Below, piece after piece: positions 44,552 through 55,386 of a stretch of DNA of 64,000 bases. Positions within the stretch are counted from its first letter, which is position 1; every line of letters starts with the position of its first letter. Position numbers and translations under genes: made by a program. Origin of the DNA: Myrica gale (lineage: Eukaryota; Streptophyta; Magnoliopsida; Fagales; Myricaceae); the NCBI GenBank assembly GCA_963930655.1, contig OZ005610.1, positions 2,051,001 through 2,115,000 of the forward strand, in the 5' to 3' direction. The notes under the pieces are model-generated. The model saw only the letters and a program-made list of their open reading frames with translations. It made no database searches and was not told the origin of the DNA.

Positions 44552-45484
44552 ATGGCCTTAAGAAAATTATATGATAGATGTCACAGACACCATGTATCCA
44601 ACATGGAGGATGTTCAACTAAATACCAATTGGGAAGATGTGATTTGCCCTATATGCTTGGATTTTCCGCACAATGGTGTACTCCTCCAATGCTCATCATA
44701 TGAGAATGGATGCCGTCCTTTTGTGTGTGACACAGATCACTTGCTCTCAAATTGCTTGGACCGTTTCAAAGTTGCTTATGGTATGTCATCCCCTTCAACA
44801 TCTGTTGTAACTCCTGCAGAAAACACTGAGCCAGAGGCTTCCGAAGGCAACTGTAAACCAAGTTGTCCCTTGTGTAGAGGAGTGGTTACAGGGTGGGTTG
44901 TTGTTGACAAGGCTCGTCTATATCTAGATGAGAAGAAGCGTAGTTGCGACCAGGAACAATGTACATTTAAGGGAACTTACTTAGAACTGCAAAAACATGC
45001 GCAACTGGAGCACCCTCATGCACGTCCATCGAAGATTGATCCTGCTCGGCAACTTGATTGGGAGAATTTTCAGCAGTCCTCTGAGATCATAGATGTTTTG
45101 AGCACTATTCATTCAGAAATCCCACGTGGAGTGGTTTTGGGAGACTATGTAATTGAATATGGAGATGAGGAAACTGGAGATGAGTTTGAGGACTTTCCTG
45201 GCGATGAGGGGAACTGGTGGACCTCTTGTATCTTGTATCAGGTGTTTGATAACTTCAGGAGTTCTAGAAACAGAAGAAGGTCTAGAGTTAGTGATACAAG
45301 AAGAGGAAATCAGCGCACAAGTGATACGTCCATTTCTGATGAGGCCTCTGTAACATCTGTAGATTATTCTGAATATAGGGTAGATGAGACGGATGATGAG
45401 TTCGTGAGTACAAATGTTCCCTCAAGGGGTAGCTCAAATCAGCGCAGGTCAGTAGTGCTTCTTACCTATCAAAGTGTCTTATAG
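44552..45484 (+). CDS. DUF1644 zinc-finger protein
   Basis: Plant-specific DUF1644 family, whose Cys-rich region is RING/C2H2-like; some members are linked to salt and ABA stress responses, but the biochemical role is not established. The frame gives 310 residues. The signature WEDVICPICLDFPHNGVLLQ begins near residue 27, followed by GCRPFVCDTDHLLSNCLDRF, CPLCRGVVTGW near residue 108, and the C..C..H..H stretch ending LQKHAQLEHPHARPS. The C-terminus is acidic, then Arg/Ser rich (RSSRNRRRSR), with nuclear-localisation character. The stop at 45482 follows a GCGCAG/GTCAGT site at 45447-45448 that fits a donor; splicing to 45631 or so would replace the last dozen residues. Which end is used cannot be told from sequence. 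The start could also be the downstream Met at residue 18. Confidence 0.85.
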   Translation: MALRKLYDRCHRHHVSNMEDVQLNTNWEDVICPICLDFPHNGVLLQCSSYENGCRPFVCDTDHLLSNCLDRFKVAYGMSSPSTSVVTPAENTEPEASEGNCKPSCPLCRGVVTGWVVVDKARLYLDEKKRSCDQEQCTFKGTYLELQKHAQLEHPHARPSKIDPARQLDWENFQQSSEIIDVLSTIHSEIPRGVVLGDYVIEYGDEETGDEFEDFPGDEGNWWTSCILYQVFDNFRSSRNRRRSRVSDTRRGNQRTSDTSISDEASVTSVDYSEYRVDETDDEFVSTNVPSRGSSNQRRSVVLLTYQSVL

Positions 45485-47981
45485 GGTTTGTTTTTTATTA
45501 GATTTGAAGCTTTATTTAATGATTGATCTTGTCTATTGAGTAATCAGAAAAATCCCCACCAAAAGAAAAGGAAAAAGAAAACGGTTTTCTGGTTTTTCTC
45601 ATTACCTTCACTATGTTGTCACCATATAGGTGTCAAGAGACCCAGGATGCTACACTTGCGAAACATATTGTGAACCAATATCAGAGGATGTTAATGAAGA
45701 TTAACTTAGAAATGCATATAAGTCAGTTAGGTCATTCTAAATTCAATTGGGAAGCAGCATTGTTTCTGATTTTGAAATGGCGTCAGGTTGGTAAGTTTGG
45801 CTCCCTAATTGGTATATTTTGTAAAGGAAACTTCTGATCTGAAGTAGGTGAAAAAATTGAAAAAATCATAAATACATAAAAATAATCAGATAATGTCTTC
45901 GATGGATTATTTCCTAAGAGAATAGATATCAAGTCAGCCCATTAGTTTGGCTTTTGTATCCTTGGATTATCGTGTATCTGCTGATGCTCATTGAAATATG
46001 AAAATTCCTCCCTCTGTTATTCGATGGTTAATGTAAGTGTCACTTGGAATGGTAAGTTGGCCGGAATAACTTGTAATATATACCCCTCTTTTGAATTCAT
46101 AACAATTTTCTTGGTAAAATTTTGGCAGGTTTTCCTTTTGTGGTAACCTGGAACAGTAACATTGGGAAACGTGTGTATATGGAAATTTGCATGCATATAA
46201 GTCCATATCATTGCATTACTTGGTTTCATTATTTTACAGAAGAGTTATTAGTATTACTGTTGTATTCACAGTTCTCGAAGACGGAGATCCCGGTTCTACG
46301 ATAATTAGGTATGCACTTACCATGGATCCTCTTTTATGCTGGCTTAGTTTCCTATTCAGTGGAAATCTTTGACGATCTCATCTTGGATCTTATAATGTAA
46401 TTACATGTACGGGCATCATCATTTTCTGCTTTTCACTATATTTTGGCTGAAACTCCGTCTCCATTATTTGAAGCAAGTGCAGGTTTGTTTCTTCGGCAGT
46501 GCTTGCTTAGAAGTGGAAAACAGGAGATCTCCACTGGAAGTAGAAAAGCATTGTATGCTTGCTGCAGATTATGTCAAAGTCAAAACATGTATAAAATCTA
46601 CATCTGGATCTTGTCTTGTTACATTTGTGATGAGATGTGCTGATTAGACAGTAATGAACTTTACAATCCTCTGTGGTAGTTTTATGACCACTTCTATGAC
46701 TCCATCCTCTCTTTTGCTTCAAATATTTTTTCTTACTCAGGCAGAGTTCTGAAGGAACGGTTACTCTCGAAAGTTGCTCTCGACGTACCCTTTTGTTTTA
46801 CTACTTTTTCTGCTTACCAACATCGCGCTGTTAGGGCGCCTAGCTAGTATCAACTATTTTGTCTAAAGCGTTACCAACTCCCATAAGTTGGCAAGGGAAT
46901 TTTGGATGACGCTTTTGCGGGAGCTTAATATATTGTCATGACTGGAGAAAGTTAAATACTAGCAACTTCAAGATTGTTTGGGCCATGTGAGAATTGTTTT
47001 TGTAATTCGTAAGACGTTGGCTTTGCAGTAGGCTGTAGTCCCTGCCACTGTAATTTTGCCAGTCAGCGCGCACGCTTATGTGGGCTATGTTGAGGCTCTT
47101 GTTAAATGAAATTAGGAAAGCAACGTGCTAAGAAAAAAGAAAAAAGAGGGGTAAAGTCGTAAACCTGTCGATAGTATCAAAATTTTGACCAAAATGTGAA
47201 GGGGGGGGGGGGAGCGAAATGTCATTTCAGGTGCATAAAAAAGTGCGTGGATTTTTTTGCTCGTTAGCTGCATGTAATTGTAATTTCCGTCTTTCATGTT
47301 GTTAGTCCATTTTATATGACCCGATAAAGACGTTTCCTGATTTACTGTTGGCATATTCAGCGATGACGGATGCCATCTTGGCCAAGATTCCATCCGCACC
47401 AATTTCCAATGTCCTCGTTAGTCGTTTCACAAGTCTTCCGTAAAAAGTTACTTTAAAGTTGCGATCGGTTTCAGGGGAGTTAATATTAAAATATTTATTA
47501 CATAATTTTTTATTATTATAATATTTATTAAAATTTTTTTACCTTCCTTCTTACTCTCATAAAATACCTTTACTTTATAATATTTCACTAACATCAATAT
47601 TCAAAATTCACACGTTTGTTATACAAGTCCAGCCAAGAAAAGTATACATATAATATATATCCACATAAATGAAAAACCATGGTAACTTGAAAGCCGGTTT
47701 TATTTAGAACCCGACACCAACCCATTACCGTTACGGAGAAAGGATGACCAAAGTATGTAAGTGCTGAGAGAGAGAGAGGGCGGATAAAATAACCTGCACG
47801 ACCTAACGTCACGGAGAAGACGTAGAGAATGTAAGCAAGAAAACCGCGACTGGGTTTACTTTCTCAGGAAATAAAAAGTGTTAAGTTGAAAGGATATTAA
47901 CCTCAAGTTCAACAGAATATTCGCTAGACTAATACCTCACTTCAACCAAAACACAAAAACGAAAGACTGGCGTAGATCTAG
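45485..47981. other. probable 3' region of DUF1644 gene, then spacer
   Basis: An open stretch at 45631-45835 begins after an ATATAG acceptor and could be an alternative last exon or a spliced 3'-UTR of the DUF1644 gene; it has no domain I recognise. A 10-12-bp G run lies near 47200. From 47465 to 47600 the sequence is AT-rich and MITE-like without clear ends. Nothing else is supported. Confidence 0.45.
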
Positions 47982-50900
47982 TTAGTACGTGACATTCTTG
48001 GGCAGGTTCCGGATGACATTACTCTTCATCCCAATCTTACTACGCATGGCCTCCACTCCCGATCTATTCATTTTCTTCATCACTTTCATCCTCACCATCT
48101 GTTCTTTTGACTGCACAGTAGCCAATCCCATGCTCTTATACCTGAAATCCAAATAAAAGTTTCATTGTCACTATAAGATTCCATTTCTTTTTGGCTCTGT
48201 TGCTGAAGAAAAAGCAGTATGTTTCCCTTCAGACAGAGAGGGCTGATACAATCGGATCAAATTCAAACCTTGAGGCCAGTGCTGCAATGATCGCCGCACC
48301 ATTCATAGGTGAAGGGCGTGGTGCCTGGCGATAGTAGCGCAAATATTCCCGGGAACCAAGTATTTTGGTTGACATACCCTTATCAGATCGGCTGGTTATT
48401 ACCAGTTCTTCACCTATTCCAAGTTCTACACTCGTATCACCTGACGCAACCAGCTGTTTGCCATCCTCGCGCACATAACTGTAAACCGGAAAAAGGAAAA
48501 AGAAAGAAGCAGTAAACTCAGATGTACCAACACATAAAGACAAGCAAAAGATTGTGCTAACCAAAGAACAAAAGTAGTTCTTCGAGAATAGTATAGAGCT
48601 CAAGTAATCACAAATTGATAGAAACCTGCTGCTATAATCATAGAATTCTTCCAATTCTGCCTCCTCCTCGTCATCACCATCTCCATAATGTACTTTGCAA
48701 TGACTTTTTGCCTCCATATGCTTTCTAACTGCTTCCAAACTGTTAAAAGGATGACGCTGCTCATTGCAGTAGAGACACATGAAATCTCTCTTGACCTGCA
48801 AAGGAGGAAAAACAAAAAAACAAAAGACAGACAAAATTGATTTAAGGAAACCAAATTCTATCTTCAGAAAAAACGAATTTCTACCAAGAAAGAACTGGGG
48901 TATGTTTCAGTACCTTAAGGCCAAGATAAGTAAGGAGCCCTTTTGGATCCTTTAGATACTCAACATCAGGAATGAAGAACCCATGCTGCTTGTGCATGTG
49001 AACCATGCAGTTCTCGATGGTAGCATGTTCTAAATCACACATAAAGCAAGAACAGGGATCTAACTCCTCATATTCATCATCGTCGTCGTCGTCATTACCA
49101 TCCATAACAGTGTCAGAGCTAAGCTCATGTACATTCATTTCCGTTAAGGACTTTGTGGCTTCACCAACCAAGTCTTCTTCAGAATCAACTTCTTCCCATT
49201 CATCTTCAGTTTCTTCACTGTATACCTCCCTTCGTGGGAGTGGCTTATTCACAACACGACGGGTAAGTGGCTTAATTATTGCCGTCTGTGTCTCCTCTTC
49301 TTGATGGTTTGTTCCTTGAGAAGCTCGCATGATGTGATTTCGTGATTTCAGATGCTCAGCATGAGCCTTAGAACTCCTATACCCTTTCCCACAAAGACCA
49401 CAACTGTAGAGCATTGGTGTTTCACTTGACTGGCTTTTCTCTTGATCAAGCACTGATTGTCTAGCTAGAAACAATGCTTCAGTGACTCCAGGAACCCCAG
49501 CAACCTTTTTTTTTGGTTGAAATGGAAAAAATTAAGAGTTAGTCACACCAGATATGTGCTCATCACACAGGTTTGCAATGGCATAGAATGCCATTATAGA
49601 ACAACCAAAGAAAACTAAAAAAAGTATTTCTCCGACCAGAAATTGAGGCATACTGACTAACATGATCTGGCATTACAAGTTCACATTTCAAACATTCAAA
49701 AGTCTCCTTGCAGCTAGAGTTGTCTTTTATGAGCTCATATTGTAGAACTGAAACTAATTACCAACTCTGTATGTTGATTGAAGAAACTAGTGTTATGATC
49801 ACAAGTGAGAATGAAGCAACATCAAGAAAGGTCGCAGTGAACCAAACTTTAGAAAGACAATCAGTGCTTGGTCAAGAGAAAAGCCAGTCAAGTGAAACAC
49901 CAATGCTCTAGAGTTGTGGTCTTTGTGGGAAAGGGTGTAGGAGTTCTACGGTTCATGCTGAGCATCTTAAATCACGAAATCACATCATGCTTCAGTGACT
50001 CCAGGAAGCCCAGCAAATTGGTTGAAAGGGAATAAAAAATTAAGAGTTAGTCATAACAGATATGAGCTCATCACACAGGTTTGCAATTGCATAGAATGCC
50101 ACTTATAGAACAACCAAAGAAAACTCAAAAAATTATTTCTCTGACCAGAAATTAAGGCATACTGAATAACATGATCTGCCCTTACAAGTTCACATTTCAA
50201 ACATTCAAAAGTCTCCTTGCAGCTAGAGTTTTCTTTCATGAGCTCATATTTAGAATCGAAACTAATTACCTACACCATATGTTGATCGAAGAAACTAGTG
50301 TTATGATCACAAGTGAGAATGAAGCAACATCAAGAAAGGTCGAAGTGAACCAAACTTTGACAGAAAAACACCTAGCCCAATGTAATGTGCCTACATCTCT
50401 TCTTCTTTGCTTTTAGGTGGCTCTTCAAAAGAACATATAACTCTATTCCTAGAAAAACCATTCCAATCAAGCCGATGTTTTTGAGATATTTTTATGGTTA
50501 CACGCTTCCCTTTCCTTTTAATCCTACTTTCTGGAACTCAACCAACAGCCTTGAAGAATCAAATAGAGGACATAAGCCCATTATCTCATTGGTATCCAAA
50601 GTAGCCCTTTTCCCCTATTTTCAATCCCAAACACAAATCTCTACACACAATTCCCTTTACAACTCCATCAATCTTAACAAGACCTTCAGTTAACTAAAAC
50701 AACTACCAGTTAATCAATTAGAAAAAATAAAAAAGAAGCCGTCACAAAAGTTACGTGCATCTTTGCCATACTTCAAAAAAATTCCAGAAAGATATTTTGT
50801 GTCCAAACAAAACCACTGCATCCGATATAATTCCTCTTGAGAAGAGAACAACCTAATGCACCAATAACGACGCCTGTCCAGTCCAACTTCATCTGGAAAG

Positions 50901-51456
50901 CATATATTTACTGATTCGAGTAACACAACGGAATACACATGAAGCATAAGCCCCTGTTTGGTTGAAAAGAAAATAAGATGAAAATTCCTTCTGATATTTG
51001 AGCCTGCTGTGGCTGCCAGAGAACAAATCCTTCAGCTCAATTTAGACGATATCCTTCGTCCTAATCCAAGAAAAGAGCAAAACTTTTAACCATTTTCTCT
51101 CTATACAGATAAAATTTATTCAGTTCCCTATTTTTCTTTCCTCTATCAGGAACAAAAGAGAGTGAATACTACGAGTGGAACAAAAGAAAGACTCCGAAAA
51201 CTTATATTACAAATATACAGACATATATACATGCATCCATATATGTCATGTAAAGAGATTTACAGCCACTGAATCTAATAGATTAAAGCCCTAATCGTAA
51301 TAGCCGTCAATAGAATAGAGTGTGTGAATCTTTATAAACAAGAAAAGAAACCTTGCGCTTGAGATTGTAGCGGTGCCATTCGGACTTGTAATGAAGCTTT
51401 TGCTCCACATCGTCTCTGAACTCTTTGTTGCAGGAGTTACAGGTTAGCCCTGACAT
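47982..51456 (-). CDS. REIL: REI1-like 60S ribosome maturation factor (ZNF622 family)
   Basis: REI1/ZNF622 proteins act in the cytosol in late 60S subunit maturation, helping recycle export factors; plant REIL proteins matter in the cold. Five exons: 51352-51456, 48914-49504, 48626-48795, 48269-48478, 47982-48141; 411 residues, near the ~400 of Arabidopsis REIL1/2. Four C2H2 zinc fingers are visible: LTCNSCNKEFRDDVEQKLHY (exon 1), YSCGLCGKGYRSSKAHAEHL, CSCFMCDLEHATIENCMVHM (exon 2), and FMCLYCNEQRHPFNSLEAVR (exon 3). An acidic linker (DDDDDDEYEEL) separates fingers 2 and 3. The basic end KKMNRSGVEAMRSKIG is conserved in the family. The exon 2 acceptor is a weak AAAAAAAG. Intron 1 (1.85 kb) contains a rearranged duplicate of exon 2 in inverted orientation, described separately. 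The coding region looks intact. Confidence 0.94.
49475..50361. repeat. direct duplication within REIL exon 2/intron 1
   Basis: Unit 1 (49475-49854) and unit 2 (49988-50361) are direct repeats, beginning TGCTTCAGTGACTCCAGGAA and ending near AACCAAACTTT. Both contain GTTTGCAAT.GCATAGAATGCC, CAAGTTCACATTTCAAACAT and GAAACTAGTGTTATGATCAC. They differ at scattered positions and small indels, so the duplication is not brand new. Unit 1 includes the first ~30 nt of exon 2 and its acceptor; in unit 2 the acceptor AG is lost. The inverted exon copy lies exactly between the units. Confidence 0.88.
49855..49989 (+). pseudogene. inverted copy of REIL exon 2 segment (zinc finger 2)
   Basis: On the plus strand this ~135-nt piece encodes RQSVLGQEKSQSSETPML, then CGLCGKG and HAEHLKSRNHIM, the same residues as exon 2 on the minus strand (about 49328-49462). 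It therefore lies inverted inside the gene's own intron 1, about 390 nt from the matching exon segment. Roughly ten substitutions separate the copies, and one creates an in-frame stop after TPML. In the REIL pre-mRNA it would be antisense to exon 2. Confidence 0.9.
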
Positions 51457-51621
51457 CTTCCAAGATTCGATCTCTGAATTGAGAGATAGCCAGAGAGGGA
51501 AAGGGACGCGGATGAGGAGGCTTGGAACGTGGAGGAAAAACCCTTATATCAGAGGACGAGGGACGGAGAACAAACAACATAAGCCGGCTCGTATGTCGGC
51601 GAACACAGGGAAGTAAATTCA

Positions 51622-51820
51622 GGCTGCGTTTGTCACTAAAATTTTACCCAAAATTTTATCTCTCTCCTAATAAAATACTTCAATATAATCTCTCTCTCTT
51701 CCATCAAAAAATATAAAAAATTACAAAAACTATAAAATATTACCTCTCTCTTCACTTTTTCACTAAACCCAATAACAACACTAAATCCAATACCAAAAAT
51801 TTTACCACACAAACCCACCC
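51622..51820. mobile_element. Tourist-like MITE, family A, copy 2
   Basis: Ends GGCTGCGTTTG and CAAACCCACCC, flanked by the 3-bp duplication TCA (51619-51621, 51821-51823). The interior matches the copies at 737 and 62214 (ATCTCTCTCCTAATAAAATA, TACCTCTCTCTTCACTTTTT). It lies about 165 bp upstream of the REIL start codon, so it sits in or next to that promoter. Confidence 0.82.
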
Positions 51821-51939
51821 TCAGTCACGCTTGTCACTTGTGGAAGAGCTTCGGTTTTCTTATTGGGCTCAAAGAATTGGGTTAACCTTGGGCCTGCAGT
51901 TTGAAAAATAAAATGCGCTTTGTACTTGAATTATTTAGC

Positions 51940-52172
51940 GGGATAAATACAAAATTAGTCTATGTAATATATACAAAAAATTGAATTAGTCCTCGTGATA
52001 AGAAAAATATAAAATTAGCCTCTGTGATTCCATTTTCATTTGTCTTTCGTCCTCCATCAAGGACTGATTTTATCCCTTTCTAAAATCACATAGATTAATT
52101 TTATGTTTTTCTTATTACGAGGACTAATTCGGTTTTCGCGTATATCACATGAACTAATTTTACATTTATCCC
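51940..52172. mobile_element. Mutator-type MITE with perfect 9-bp TSD
   Basis: A 233-bp inverted repeat starting GGGATAAATACAAAATTAGT and ending ACTAATTTTACATTTATCCC; the arms pair over most of their length. It is flanked by TTATTTAGC on both sides (51931-51939, 52173-52181). A 9-bp duplication with GGGATAA-like termini is typical of Mutator-derived MITEs. Confidence 0.88.
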
Positions 52173-53004
52173 TTATTTAGCGCCTAATATTAATTGAAAC
52201 TGTATAGCCCAAACATCACCCGCATTGGGCCCATAATATGGCCTTTTCTACAACTTTTTTCCTCTAATTATTTCAAATCGAGGGTTTTTTTCTTCTAGTT
52301 ATTTTCAAATCGAGTGTTTGAACTAATATAAGGGCATTTTTACTAATCCCGATATCTATGCAATAACCCATTTATTCTCCGTGAAACATGCCAGTGATGT
52401 TATTTCATTTGTAAGGGTAAGTCCTTTGGCAAGAGATTTATATTGGAAACAAGTTCAATATAAGACTTCAAGGACGGTGAATTTTACTTCGTTTTTACTC
52501 TTAAAATCAGAAAATTAGAGAATTTCCATCTAGTTGCAACTCGAAGACACGTGATAACAAAACCCGTCTTTGGTCCATGGCTGCTTCCTCATTCGATATT
52601 TCATGAGAATTGCGTTAAAATGATGACTTCCTCCATTTCAGAAAGAATTCAAGATAAATGAGTTTCGTAATTCTTCACAAGTAAGAATTGTATTCCTCTG
52701 TGTTATTACAAAGTTGTATTCTATACCTTAAGATCATTGCCTAAAACAAAAACTCAAGTCTCAAGAGTGTCAAAAACAAAATTTTACTTCAAAATCAGAA
52801 AGCCCAGGAGCTGTGGCTTTGTTGTTAAGCCAAAAAATGCAAACAAAATAATCGTCTGGTAAAAAATTAATGATGCAATTGAAAAATAAGTGTTAACCCT
52901 CGACCCAAAGCAAAGAATGTTCGCCTTCCTACAACCAGTACCTGTCGTGATTCATTATAGAGATGAGGAGGCCAGACATCTCCCTTCTTCCGAATGCATA
53001 GATA

Positions 53005-55383
53005 TTACGCCTTTGAGTGCAGAAAACTTTTTGTGAAACACCTTAGGCTCTCCATGGCTGATTGGATTTGCTCAGAAATTGTAGCATAGAGACATCTGTG
53101 CGCTGCCTCATCCATTCCACTGGGGGGTAAGCCGGGCCATCCTAAAGTAGGAAGTGACAAATTACGAGACATAGATATAGCTGTTTGCCTCATTTTGGGG
53201 ACGTCAAATTTAATAGGATCGCCAATGGTTATGCTGATGTTCTTATTACATAATGGAAGAGGAGCCCTTCTACCCCAGAGATATTTCTCGGGCATGACCT
53301 GGAGATTTGAGGAGTGAGTACGATGAAGTAGCCAAAAATGAACAACTAAGCCAGTTGTGAATCAGATGAAATAATGTTATTCGGGAATAAAAAATTTGCA
53401 ATTCTTGGCGAAAGTATGTTGTCTGGCTAGATGGACAACATTCCAGTAAACAATGGTCATACAATAATTTTGGAGTTACCTAGGCTTTAAGACACCTGCC
53501 TCCTCCTCTTGTTGCAGAGACTGAGGCAACTACTAGATAACTACACCGGAAATCAAACTCTTCACATAGCGATGGGAAAACAGGCAGCTAACGTACCACA
53601 GGAAGAGCAGGGAAGATAGTAATGGCAGGAGAATACAAGTGCTGACAAATATTGATTTAGGTTTTGGACACATGACTCAATTGCACTGGCAGCAGCCACC
53701 TTTTTGGGAAGAGAGAGAAAAACTTAAGTAGATAAAACGAGGAGGAATTTGATCTTCTTGCGTAACCACTTGAATAAATTTGTTAAGCAGTTGCAAGGAA
53801 GACCAGTTTTTACCTCTCCATACCCCTCGAAGTCAGAATGTATCACAATATATCTAACAACCTGGTAAGCCAAAAGGCCTGGGTACGACTACTTAACGGT
53901 CCGAAACAAGAGACTATTCCGAATGAAATAGATGTGTGGAATTGTACACTAATAATGTCAACGAAGGGGGTAAAATAGTTAGAAGACTACCGTTTCAAAG
54001 CCATGAAGGAAAATCGGCAAAACTATTGGCGTTACAGGGGCACGAACAATGAGACTAGCAGTTCCCCATTTCAATCGTCTTATAGGTGCATCTTCTTGGG
54101 ACACTTTCCCTTCAGGGAATGTATGCAGCTAGCCAACAGCAAAAAAACGAAAAAAGAAATATAACTTCATGTTCCAAATGAGTACAAGAAAGATTAATAA
54201 AAGCACAAGTCAATAATAAAATTAGTCCACCAAAATTTTTGGTATCTATCGTAATTTGGATTTAAACAATAGCAACAAACCAATTTGATAAGCAACCGTA
54301 CCAGCAACTCAAAAACTACAAATATCCTAAGAGGAACCTATCAAGTCATTGGTCACTGAGACCTACACAGTGTTTCTTCATGCAAACACAGACCTATACT
54401 ATCTTTACATATCCATGCCAATGGATTGGTGTAGAAGTAAAGGTGGACGACCTAAGGAACCAAATTTGGCCCATTCCGTGGCACTTTGGTTACCTGGCAA
54501 TGCTTCACCACGTTCTCATTGATCTAAAGTAGACTAACCATTAACCAGAATTATCTGGCATGACATACAGTGAAAATATCTGGACACAGTTGCAAAATTG
54601 TGAAAGAAATAGACAGAAAAAACTAGAGTACGCAGTTCCAACATATTTGAAATAGAAATCTCATAACAAAAAGTCCAATCCATATGGAATAAAGAAGTGT
54701 ACAGTTCAAGTAAATACCCAGTCTCCATCACTTAAGCGTTCAAGAGCTTCGCTCATATGTTCTTGATAAATTCCCTCACCTCTCCTTATAGGTATGCATT
54801 TCCCTGCACGATATTTTAATTTAGACATGTTGTTTTAAAAGCATTCAAGCAACAGAATTACCATGCAGCTCACAGACTCTCCTAGGAAAGTTTTATCCCC
54901 AGCACTATTTACGTGATTAAATGTAGCAACTAAGCAGGAGCATCGGAGAATGCCAAAAACAAACATACCTAGTCGGAAGAAATACGAAAGCACTGTATTC
55001 TTAAAGCAAATTTCCTCAGCAGTGAGTACCCATCGAGCCAATTTTGCATTTAACGTGGGAAAACCCTTGAATCCCCACATAAGTGGATCATCCAACCTGC
55101 TATGAAACCATATCATACTCATCAATTGTGTGTCCAATATGCTCAAGAAACTTAGAAGACAGTAAGGGCTTTACGTGGACATGTGATTGCTAACAGTGAG
55201 CAAGGGCACACCAGGTGGACGGGATTGAACAAGACGAATGAGGGTATCTGCATTGTGGATGGAGCTTGAGTTGAGACGAGTGGCTACGACCTTGGCAAAT
55301 GCACCTACTGCCATGATCACCAGCTTTCTTGGAATCCCTGCCATATGGCTCGCCCGTCCTGCCCATTCCATTTTACGGCCCAT
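53005..55383 (-). CDS. tafazzin-type acyltransferase (NAPE synthase)
   Basis: Plant homologue of tafazzin, a monolysocardiolipin acyltransferase; the Arabidopsis protein (At1g78690) acylates phosphatidylethanolamine in vitro to make NAPE. Five exons: 55175-55383, 54969-55096, 54718-54803, 53991-54128, 53005-53298; 284 residues, the same as the Arabidopsis protein. The acyltransferase HX4D motif is split by intron 1 (NHMST then LDDP). The FPEGKV glycerol-binding motif lies at the start of exon 4, and ARWVLTAEEICF in exon 2. The C-terminal exon has GDPIKFDVP and EQIQSAMESLRCF. An N-terminal hydrophobic run (RKLVIMAVGAFAKVVA) probably anchors it to a membrane. The start at 55383 follows a 5'-UTR intron acceptor (GGGAATAG/GAT). 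The gene looks intact. Confidence 0.93.
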
Positions 55384-55386
55384 ATC

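Larger units (their letters stand above)
51457..53004. other. spacer between REIL and tafazzin genes
   Basis: Holds the REIL promoter (minus strand, above 51456) and the tafazzin 3'-UTR (below 53005). Two MITEs are listed separately. Nothing else is recognised in 52182-52900. Confidence 0.5.

Noticed and set aside
46017-46647. Overlapping open frames downstream of the DUF1644 gene
   Set aside because: Short, overlapping on both strands, with no domain; probably 3' flank or UTR intron.
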